This document shows, piece by piece, positions 1 through 5,029 of a stretch of 5,029 nt of DNA; the stretch's first letter is position 1, and each line of letters begins with the position of its first letter. The notes beneath the pieces are model-generated. The model searched no databases, was not told the DNA's origin, and was given only the letters and a program-made list of their open reading frames with translations. The position numbers and the translations under genes were made by a program. Origin of the DNA: an uncultured Porphyromonadaceae bacterium (GTDB lineage Bacteria; Bacteroidota; Bacteroidia; Bacteroidales; Muribaculaceae); contig CAMWQF010000230.1 in the NCBI GenBank assembly GCA_947176285.1, positions 1 through 5,029 on the forward strand, in the 5' to 3' direction.

Positions 1-371
1 AAGCAATCAAATACTACGAAAATGTGCTTGGACTCAAGTGCTACAAGCAGGAAGTCGTGGAAGATCAGAAAGTGACTACAGCATTCTTCAAAGTCGGTGA
101 CACTAAGATCGAACTCCTCGAAGCAACAAGCCCTGACAGCACAATAGCAAAATTCATCGAGAAGAACGGTGGCAAAGGCGGCATGCATCACATGGCATTT
201 GCCGTTGAAAGTGGCGTAGCAGAAGCACTCGCTGAATGCGAAGAAAAGGGAATCCGCACAATCGACAAAGCTCCGCGCAAAGGTGCCGACGGCCTTCAGA
301 TCGCATTCCTTCACCCAAAATGCACAGAAGCAGTGCTCACCGAGCTTTGCGAAGACCCATCCAAGAAGTAA
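1..371 (+). CDS. mce: Methylmalonyl-CoA epimerase (3' part; 5' end outside window)
   Basis: Interconverts (R)- and (S)-methylmalonyl-CoA in the cytoplasm, linking methylmalonyl-CoA mutase to the decarboxylase encoded next to it. The reading frame is open from position 3 to the TAA at 369-371, about 122 codons. It belongs to the glyoxalase/VOC fold family. Visible hallmarks are YYENVLGLKCY at the left edge, TKIELLE, STIAKFIEKNGG, the metal-binding region MHHMAFAV (His codons 186-191) and the C-terminal IAFLHPK...VLTELCED, whose Glu at 342-344 is the likely fourth metal ligand. The N-terminal beta strand with the first metal-ligand His is missing, so perhaps 15-20 residues lie before the window. 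The GTG at 24 is not the start, because the codons before it (AIKYYEN) continue the conserved family sequence. The carboxyltransferase gene follows after 19 bases, so the two are probably co-transcribed. The family call is firm; metal-ligand assignments are from family knowledge. Confidence 0.95.
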   Translation, partial: AIKYYENVLGLKCYKQEVVEDQKVTTAFFKVGDTKIELLEATSPDSTIAKFIEKNGGKGGMHHMAFAVESGVAEALAECEEKGIRTIDKAPRKGADGLQIAFLHPKCTEAVLTELCEDPSKK

Positions 372-390
372 TAATTCAATACATTGAATA

Positions 391-1944
391 ATGACTACTC
401 AAGAACAAAAGATTCAAGAACTCATCGACAAGCGTGCAATAGCGCGTCTTGGCGGTGGCGAAAAGGCAATTGCCAAGCAACATGAACGCGGCAAATATAC
501 AGCACGCGAAAGAATCGACCAACTCCTCGACGAAGGCAGCTTTGAAGAACTCGACATGTTTGTGACTCACCGCAGCACAAACTTCGGCATGGAAAAGAAG
601 CAATATCTCGGCGACGGCGTTGTAACCGGCTTTGGCACTATTGAAGGACGTCTTGTATATGTTTTCGCACAAGACTTCACAGTGCTTGGAGGCTCTCTTT
701 CTGAGACTATGGCTCAAAAAATCTGCAAGGTCATGGATCTCGCTATGAAGATGGGTGCCCCTGTAATCGGCCTTAACGACTCCGGTGGTGCTCGTATACA
801 AGAAGGCATCAACGCACTTGCCGGCTACTCTGAAATTTTCCAACGCAATATCCTTGCTTCCGGAGTTATTCCGCAAATCAGCGCTATCCTCGGTCCTTGC
901 GCCGGCGGTGCTGTTTACTCTCCAGCCCTCACCGACTTCACTATTATGGTGAAAGGAATGTCATACATGTTCCTTACCGGACCTTCAGTAGTAAAGACAG
1001 TGACCGGCGAAGACGTGACTCAAGAGCAACTTGGTGGCGCTTCAGTTCATGCTTCAAAGTCCGGCGTAACACACTTTGCTTGTGAAGATGGCGAAGAGGC
1101 TCTCAAACTCATCCGCAAACTCATCAGCTATATTCCACAGAACAATATGGAGGAAACTCCACTGATTCCATGCTCCGACCCAATCGACCGTTTGGAAGAC
1201 AAACTCAATGAGATTGTTCCCGACAGCCCGAAAAAGTCATATGACATGTATGAGGTGATCGGTGCGATAATCGACAACGGAGAGTTCCTTGAAGTTCAAC
1301 CTGCATTTGCCCGCAACATAATTACCGGTTTTGCTCGCTTCAACGGTCAGAGTGTCGGTATTGTTGCAAACCAACCTAAGGTGCTTGCCGGTGTTCTTGA
1401 CGTAAATGCTTCACGCAAGGCAGCACGTTTCGTTCGTTTCTGCGATGCATTCAATATTCCATTGGTAACTCTCGTAGACGTTCCGGGCTTCCTTCCCGGC
1501 ACCGGCCAAGAATACAACGCAGTTATCCTTCATGGAGCAAAACTTCTTTATGCTTATGGAGAGGCTACAGTGCCTAAAGTTACAGTCACTCTGCGTAAGA
1601 GCTACGGAGGCAGTCACATCGTAATGAGCTGCAAGCAACTTCGTGGCGATATGAACTACGCATGGCCAACTGCTGAAATCGCAGTCATGGGTGCCGAAGG
1701 CGCAGTGGGCGTGCTTTATGCTAAAGAAGCAAAGGAACACGAAGATCCGGCAGCTTTCAAGAAAGAAAAAGAGGAAGAATACACCAAACTCTTTGCAAAT
1801 CCTTATAATGCTGCTAAATACGGATACATTGATGATGTAATTGAACCGCGCAACACCCGCTTCCGCATCATTCGTGCACTTCAGATGCTCGCTACGAAGA
1901 AGCAGACCAACCCGGCTAAAAAGCACGGCAACATTCCTCTATAA
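391..1944 (+). CDS. mmdA: Methylmalonyl-CoA decarboxylase alpha subunit (carboxyltransferase)
   Basis: Cytoplasmic carboxyltransferase of the sodium-pumping decarboxylase. It transfers the carboxyl group of (S)-methylmalonyl-CoA to biotin on the carrier subunit and releases propionyl-CoA. The 517-residue length is normal for MmdA/PccB-type proteins, which have two crotonase-like halves. The N half has KYTARERIDQLLDEGSF (about 35-51), FAQDFTVLGGS (92-102), and the oxyanion-hole glycine motifs SGGARIQEG (131-139) and GPCAGGAVYSPAL (168-180). The C half has DVPGFLPGTGQE (363-374), RKSYGGSHIVMS (402-413) and YAWPTAEIAVMGAEGA (423-438). The ATG start gives an N terminus that aligns with the family; no Shine-Dalgarno sequence precedes it, as usual in Bacteroidota. 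A propionyl-CoA carboxylase beta subunit has the same fold. The epimerase before it, the OadG/OadB-type membrane subunits after it, and the lack of a biotin carboxylase in the cluster favour the decarboxylase. Confidence 0.96.
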   Translation: MTTQEQKIQELIDKRAIARLGGGEKAIAKQHERGKYTARERIDQLLDEGSFEELDMFVTHRSTNFGMEKKQYLGDGVVTGFGTIEGRLVYVFAQDFTVLGGSLSETMAQKICKVMDLAMKMGAPVIGLNDSGGARIQEGINALAGYSEIFQRNILASGVIPQISAILGPCAGGAVYSPALTDFTIMVKGMSYMFLTGPSVVKTVTGEDVTQEQLGGASVHASKSGVTHFACEDGEEALKLIRKLISYIPQNNMEETPLIPCSDPIDRLEDKLNEIVPDSPKKSYDMYEVIGAIIDNGEFLEVQPAFARNIITGFARFNGQSVGIVANQPKVLAGVLDVNASRKAARFVRFCDAFNIPLVTLVDVPGFLPGTGQEYNAVILHGAKLLYAYGEATVPKVTVTLRKSYGGSHIVMSCKQLRGDMNYAWPTAEIAVMGAEGAVGVLYAKEAKEHEDPAAFKKEKEEEYTKLFANPYNAAKYGYIDDVIEPRNTRFRIIRALQMLATKKQTNPAKKHGNIPL

Positions 1945-1955
1945 TATAATAAATT

Positions 1956-2546
1956 ATGCTTAAGAAATATATTACATTAGGAATCCTCTGCCTGTCGCTT
2001 ACCTGCGGATATGCTCAGACGGAACTAGCTCCGGAACAAATTGACGCTCCGGTGGAATGCTGCGAGGCTAACGGACAGGAATGTCTTGAGTCTGTTGCAG
2101 TTCCTTCTGAAGAGACAAATACCGTCGAAGTGAGCCCAACGGCTAAAAGGATGCGCCAGTTGGAAAAAGCTAAGAACCTGGAGGAAAATGATTCATTTGG
2201 ACTTTCGCTTACTGTCATCGCAATGGTGATCGTAATTTCTGCGCTTATTCTTCTGAGCCTTCTTTTCATGGGTTTTGGCAAGGTTTCCCAAGCACTTCTT
2301 ACAAAAAAGAAGCATGCTGCAGTAGAAAAAGCCGGTAAGACAATCGACCAGGCTCACCCGGAACTTTCAAGCGGTGAGACTATCGCTGCCATTGCCATGG
2401 CACTTGCGGAGCATTCCGGACAAGGTCATGACATTGAGCACACTCTTCTTACCATCCATGAGATAAAAAAGAACTATTCTCCTTGGAATTCTAAAATCTA
2501 CAACTTGCGTGCCAAGCCTGAACTTCATCGCAACATCCGTAAATAA
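1956..2546 (+). CDS. OadG-like membrane subunit of the Na+-pumping decarboxylase (gamma/delta), with signal peptide
   Basis: Probable small membrane subunit (OadG/MmdD type) that tethers the carboxyltransferase to the membrane complex. It has 196 residues, about twice the length of a typical OadG of roughly 80 residues. Layout: signal peptide 1-20 (KK, hydrophobic core, probable cleavage GYA|QTE); an acidic presumed periplasmic stretch 21-80 with a cysteine cluster (C35, C36, C43) and a charged segment near 64-79; one transmembrane helix about 82-108 starting FGLSLTVIAMVIV and ending LLFMGFGKVS, the OadG signature; a basic stretch KKKH that fits a cytoplasmic side; and a soluble tail with AAIAMALAEH, four His (153, 158, 162, 168) and YSPWNSKIYNLR (174-185), which I associate with longer OadG-like proteins of Bacteroidota. 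It lies 11 bases after mmdA and 8 before mmdC, so co-translation in one operon is likely. The subunit assignment rests on helix pattern and position; the extra domains have no known role that I can name. Confidence 0.85.
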   Translation: MLKKYITLGILCLSLTCGYAQTELAPEQIDAPVECCEANGQECLESVAVPSEETNTVEVSPTAKRMRQLEKAKNLEENDSFGLSLTVIAMVIVISALILLSLLFMGFGKVSQALLTKKKHAAVEKAGKTIDQAHPELSSGETIAAIAMALAEHSGQGHDIEHTLLTIHEIKKNYSPWNSKIYNLRAKPELHRNIRK

Positions 2547-2554
2547 TCAATAAA

Positions 2555-2983
2555 ATGAAAGAATATAAATATACAATCAACGGCATCAAATTCAACGTTG
2601 AAGTTGGAGATGTCGATGGTAACCAGGTGGAAGTGATAGTAAATGGCAGCCACTATCATGTAGAACTTGAGAAAGACAAAAAATCTCCGGTTAAGATTAA
2701 TAAGGCAGCCCCGGCTCCTACTACCGCAACAGGAGAAAAGGTAATCACCAAACAAAATGTAAGCAGTGCTGCAGGTGCTGTCAAGGCTCCGCTGCCCGGC
2801 ACCATCATGAACTTCAAGGTGAAAGAGGGCGACACTGTCAATGCCGGGGACACTGTATGTGTACTCGAGGCAATGAAGATGGAGAATGACGTGAAGACTT
2901 CTCATGGCGGAACTGTGCAGAAGATTCTCGTAAACGTCGGAGACGCTGTCCTCGAAGGAAATGACATTATGATTATAAGCTAA
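2555..2983 (+). CDS. mmdC: Biotin carboxyl carrier subunit of methylmalonyl-CoA decarboxylase (gamma)
   Basis: Carries the carboxyl group on covalently bound biotin from the carboxyltransferase to the membrane beta subunit, which removes it as CO2. It has 142 residues in three parts. An N-terminal beta-rich segment (about 1-45; YKYTINGIKFNVEVGDVDG) is typical of carriers from this lineage. A short Lys/Ala/Pro/Thr linker (about 46-73) follows. The C-terminal biotinyl/lipoyl domain (about 74-142) has APLPGTIMNFKVKEGDTV, the canonical EAMKMEN with biotinylation Lys108, and a GDAVLEGNDIM end. The two structural Gly/Pro turns expected of a biotinyl hammerhead are present. The linker is modest compared with long Pro/Ala linkers in some homologues. 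It starts 8 bases after the OadG-like gene and ends 27 before the beta subunit gene. A biotin ligase (BirA) must come from elsewhere in the genome. Alone it could serve another biotin enzyme, but the context assigns it here. Confidence 0.95.
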   Translation: MKEYKYTINGIKFNVEVGDVDGNQVEVIVNGSHYHVELEKDKKSPVKINKAAPAPTTATGEKVITKQNVSSAAGAVKAPLPGTIMNFKVKEGDTVNAGDTVCVLEAMKMENDVKTSHGGTVQKILVNVGDAVLEGNDIMIIS

Positions 2984-3010
2984 TTCCCATAATAGAAAAG
3001 CAATTACATT

Positions 3011-4174
3011 ATGATACTTGCACAGACATTCTGGGAATTCTTTTCCGAAAACTTCACCACATTCTGGAACTTTACAGGCTTTGCCAATTGCCAGTATGAA
3101 AATCTCATCATGCTTGCCGTCGGCTGCTTCTTTGTTTGGCTTGCCATCAAGAAGAATTTCGAGCCTCTCCTGCTCGTTCCAATCGGATTTGGTATGCTTA
3201 TCGGAAACATCCCGTTTCAGCCTGGTATGGAAATAGGTATCTATGAACCAGGTTCCGTACTGAATATCCTTTACAACGGTGTCGAGAAAGGGTGGTATCC
3301 TCCTCTCATCTTCCTTGGAATCGGTGCGATGACAGACTTCTCAGCACTGCTTGCCAATCCAAAACTGATGATCATCGGAGCATGCGCGCAATTCGGTATC
3401 TTCGGAGCATATATGCTCGCACTCCTAATCGGAATGGATCCACTTTCTGCCGGTTGTGTCGCTATCATCGGTGGTGCTGACGGTCCTACTGCTATCTTCA
3501 CGACTTCCAAGTTGAATCCTGCACTTCTAGGTGCTGTTGCGGTGTCAGCCTATTCATATATGGCGTTGATTCCACTTATCCAGCCTCCTTTGATGCGCCT
3601 TTTCACCACAGATAAGGAAAGAAAGATTAAAATGAAACCGGCGCGTGTCGTTTCTCAAAATGAAAAGATCATCTTCCCGATCGTAGGCTTGATGATGACA
3701 TGCTTCATCGTTCCTTCAGGTCTCCCTCTACTCGGAATGCTTTTCTTCGGAAACCTCCTTCGCGAAAGTGGCGTCACTACCCGTCTTGCAAAGACTGCAA
3801 GCAATGCTATGACAGATATCGTGACTATCTTGCTTGGTCTAACAGTAGGAGCCTCAACTCAAGCAGACTTATTCTTGACTAAGGAGACTCTGTTTATCTT
3901 CTTGCTCGGTTTCATTGCATTCATCATTGCTTCCTCAGCTGGAGTGCTTTCAGTGAAACTATTCAACTTGATGTTGCCTCAGAGCCAGAAGATCAATCCG
4001 CTCATCGGCAATGCAGGCGTTTCTGCAGTGCCTATGGCTGCTCGTATATCCAACAACATTGGTCTAGAATACGATCCTACCAACTATCTGCTCATGCACG
4101 CTATGGGTCCGAATGTGGCTGGTGTGATCGGTAGTGCAGTAGCAGCCGGCGTGCTTCTTGCATTCCTTGGCTAA
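3011..4174 (+). CDS. mmdB: Sodium-translocating decarboxylase beta subunit (MmdB/OadB family)
   Basis: Polytopic inner-membrane subunit that decarboxylates carboxybiotin and couples this to Na+ export. It has 387 residues, within the family range and shorter than the Klebsiella OadB of about 430. Most of the chain is hydrophobic segments, with an N-terminal amphipathic/aromatic stretch (FWEFFSENFTTFWNF). Residues known to matter for Na+ coupling in Klebsiella OadB are all in place, judged by matching spacing: IIGGADGPTAIFTT with Asp157 (Klebsiella D203), Tyr183 in AYSYMALIPLIQPP (Y229), Asn329 (N373), Gly333 (G377), and Ser338 and Arg345 in GNAGVSAVPMAAR (S382, R389). A basic cytoplasmic loop (KERKIKMKPAR, about 202-212) divides the two halves. 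It is the last gene of the operon; a strong terminator begins 28 bases after its stop. OadB and MmdB differ little in sequence, so the substrate is inferred from the neighbouring epimerase and carboxyltransferase. Confidence 0.96.
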   Translation: MILAQTFWEFFSENFTTFWNFTGFANCQYENLIMLAVGCFFVWLAIKKNFEPLLLVPIGFGMLIGNIPFQPGMEIGIYEPGSVLNILYNGVEKGWYPPLIFLGIGAMTDFSALLANPKLMIIGACAQFGIFGAYMLALLIGMDPLSAGCVAIIGGADGPTAIFTTSKLNPALLGAVAVSAYSYMALIPLIQPPLMRLFTTDKERKIKMKPARVVSQNEKIIFPIVGLMMTCFIVPSGLPLLGMLFFGNLLRESGVTTRLAKTASNAMTDIVTILLGLTVGASTQADLFLTKETLFIFLLGFIAFIIASSAGVLSVKLFNLMLPQSQKINPLIGNAGVSAVPMAARISNNIGLEYDPTNYLLMHAMGPNVAGVIGSAVAAGVLLAFLG

Positions 4175-4201
4175 TTTAACGAAGTTTAAACATTTTTAAA
4201 T
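4175..4201. other. A/T-rich spacer before the terminator; no clear promoter
   Basis: This short stretch after the mmdB stop contains the 8-base palindrome GTTTAAAC (4184-4191) and runs of T and A. It is the most likely place for a promoter serving the protease gene, but I see no good match to the Bacteroidota -7 pattern TAnnTTTG with a -33 TTTG at the right distance. The closest, TAATTTAA at 4172-4179, matches only 4 of the 6 defined positions and has no partner element, so no promoter is called. Confidence 0.4.
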
Positions 4202-4235
4202 AAAACGGTGTTACTACATATGTAACACCGTTTTT
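4202..4235 (+). terminator. Rho-independent terminator of the decarboxylase operon
   Basis: A perfect 13-bp inverted repeat (arms 4202-4214 and 4222-4234, core ACGGTGTTAC / GTAACACCGT) with a 7-base loop (TACATAT) is followed by a T5 run at 4231-4235, part of which lies in the stem. This is a classic intrinsic terminator, 27 bases after the mmdB stop. The left arm starts with four A, so the reverse strand also has a short T run and the hairpin could act in both directions, though no minus-strand gene is seen here. Unusually, it ends three bases before the start codon of the next gene. Confidence 0.9.
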
Positions 4236-4238
4236 ATT

Positions 4239-5027
4239 ATGAAAAAGATAATTTTCCCGGCATTAGCCGGAGTGCTATTATCTCTTACGGGCTGCAGCAT
4301 CGCCCAAAATATGGATATGGCACGACTCGCCCAAGGTGGCGCCAAAATTGCTCAGTCTATGACTATCTCAAACGATGAGATTCAACAGTATGTAAAAAGT
4401 TATATCGCGCAGTCAGATGCTAAAAATAATGTATGTGGTGCCAATGACGCATATACTGTCAGACTTAATAAGATACTGAGCGGAATCACCAATGTAGAAG
4501 GTATTCCTTTGAATTTCAAAGTATACAAGACCAACGATATAAATGCTTTTGCATGTGCCGACGGCTCGATAAGGGTGTATAGCGGACTTATGGATGTGAT
4601 GAGCGATGAAGAAGTTCTTGGTGTAATCGGACATGAGATGGGTCATGTGGCACATCAGGACACAAAGAATGCTTTCAAGAATGCTCTTCAGACTGCCGCA
4701 CTCATGGACGTGATTGCTTCTACCGGATCTACTGCAGCCGCCCTAACAGATTCTCAATTTGGCGCAATTGCCCAAAATCTTGCATCAGCAAAATATTCTA
4801 AAAATCAAGAAAACAATGCGGATGACTATGGCTATTCTTTCCTGAAGAAGAATGGAAAAAATCCTGCTGCCATGGTGAAGGCATTTCAGAAGTTAAAGCA
4901 AATGGAAGATGCATCAGGATCCACAGCAACCGGAGGGATGGCACAACTCTTCTCAACTCACCCGGATATCAACAAACGCATTGCAAGAATGCAGGCTAAA
5001 TGCAAAGCCGACGGATATTCATATTGA
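4239..5027 (+). CDS. M48-family zinc metalloprotease lipoprotein (LoiP/YggG-like)
   Basis: Probable envelope metalloprotease anchored by lipid, facing the periplasm. It has 262 residues and is complete, with a TGA stop. The N terminus is a type II signal peptide: KK, a hydrophobic core and lipobox LTGC with lipidated Cys19; Ser at +2 shows no inner-membrane retention signal, and no acidic surface-export patch follows. The peptidase M48 domain has NAFACADGSIRVYSGLM (about 102-118), the zinc motif HEMGH (His132, Glu133, His136), the third-ligand region ENNADDYG with Glu191, and the C-terminal FSTHPDINKRIARM (about 238-251) typical of the family. C66, C106 and C255 remain after lipidation; a disulfide is possible but unproven. 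The start at 4239 is fixed by the lipoprotein signal; the later ATG at 4310 would lose it. The gene follows the operon terminator by three bases and has no functional link to the decarboxylase. Likely role: turnover of envelope proteins; substrate unknown. Confidence 0.93.
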   Translation: MKKIIFPALAGVLLSLTGCSIAQNMDMARLAQGGAKIAQSMTISNDEIQQYVKSYIAQSDAKNNVCGANDAYTVRLNKILSGITNVEGIPLNFKVYKTNDINAFACADGSIRVYSGLMDVMSDEEVLGVIGHEMGHVAHQDTKNAFKNALQTAALMDVIASTGSTAAALTDSQFGAIAQNLASAKYSKNQENNADDYGYSFLKKNGKNPAAMVKAFQKLKQMEDASGSTATGGMAQLFSTHPDINKRIARMQAKCKADGYSY

Positions 5028-5029
5028 AT

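Noticed and set aside
24..371. GTG at position 24 as the true start of the epimerase
   Set aside because: The in-frame codons before it (AIKYYEN) are conserved family sequence, so the gene runs off the left edge of the window.
376..876. 166-codon open frame on the minus strand opposite mmdA
   Set aside because: It lies fully antisense to strongly conserved mmdA coding sequence, resembles no family, and is Cys/Phe/His-rich as expected from reading the complement of the real codons.
1411..1926. 171-codon open frame on the minus strand opposite the mmdA 3' half
   Set aside because: It is antisense to the conserved C-terminal carboxyltransferase half; the composition (Phe/Cys/Ser-rich) is that of a shadow frame and no start context or family match is visible.
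2525..2905. 126-codon minus-strand frame opposite mmdC
   Set aside because: It overlaps the clear biotin carrier gene, including the EAMKMEN region, and shows no recognisable domain.
4172..4179. TAATTTAA as a Bacteroidota -7 promoter element for the protease gene
   Set aside because: It matches only 4 of 6 defined positions of TAnnTTTG, overlaps the mmdB stop codon, and has no -33 TTTG at a suitable distance.
4310..5027. Internal ATG as an alternative start of the protease that would leave a leader after the terminator
   Set aside because: The start at 4239 encodes a textbook lipoprotein signal with LTGC; starting at 4310 would remove it and leave an envelope protease without an export signal.
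1..5029. Mobile elements, CRISPR arrays, tandem repeats, tRNA or rRNA genes
   Set aside because: Reading both strands I found no transposase or integrase motifs, no spaced direct repeats and no tRNA-like cloverleaf; genes fill almost all of the window.

Overview
The window looks like Bacteroidota, most likely order Bacteroidales; I cannot fix the family. Three things point there. The protein sequences match the Bacteroidales style of methylmalonyl-CoA epimerase and decarboxylase. The gene order is epimerase, carboxyltransferase, long OadG-like subunit, biotin carrier, membrane beta subunit. No start codon has a Shine-Dalgarno sequence in front of it; the spacers are A/T-rich instead. All genes lie on the + strand and coding density is very high.

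Positions 1-4174 hold five tightly spaced genes (gaps of 19, 11, 8 and 27 bases) that look like one operon: the 3' part of methylmalonyl-CoA epimerase, then a complete sodium-pumping methylmalonyl-CoA decarboxylase. The parts of the decarboxylase are carboxyltransferase alpha (MmdA), an OadG-like single-span gamma/delta subunit with a signal peptide, biotin carrier (MmdC), and the polytopic sodium-translocating beta subunit (MmdB/OadB). The inferred flow is this: (R)-methylmalonyl-CoA from succinyl-CoA (mutase not in the window) is epimerised to the (S) form. MmdA moves its carboxyl group to the biotin on MmdC, giving propionyl-CoA. MmdB decarboxylates carboxybiotin and exports Na+. This is the succinate-to-propionate route of fermentation with energy recovery.

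Positions 4175-4238 are the only real intergenic region. It carries a strong intrinsic terminator, a 13-bp perfect stem followed by T5, which ends the operon. The terminator stops only three bases before the start codon of the next gene.

Positions 4239-5027 encode a complete M48-family zinc metalloprotease lipoprotein, like LoiP/YggG, a probable envelope protease unrelated to the decarboxylase.

I saw no mobile elements, CRISPR arrays, tRNA or rRNA genes, or broken genes. The core is a known system. The less ordinary points are the long OadG-like subunit, with a cysteine-rich periplasmic stretch and a histidine-rich cytoplasmic tail, and the terminator placed against the protease start codon.
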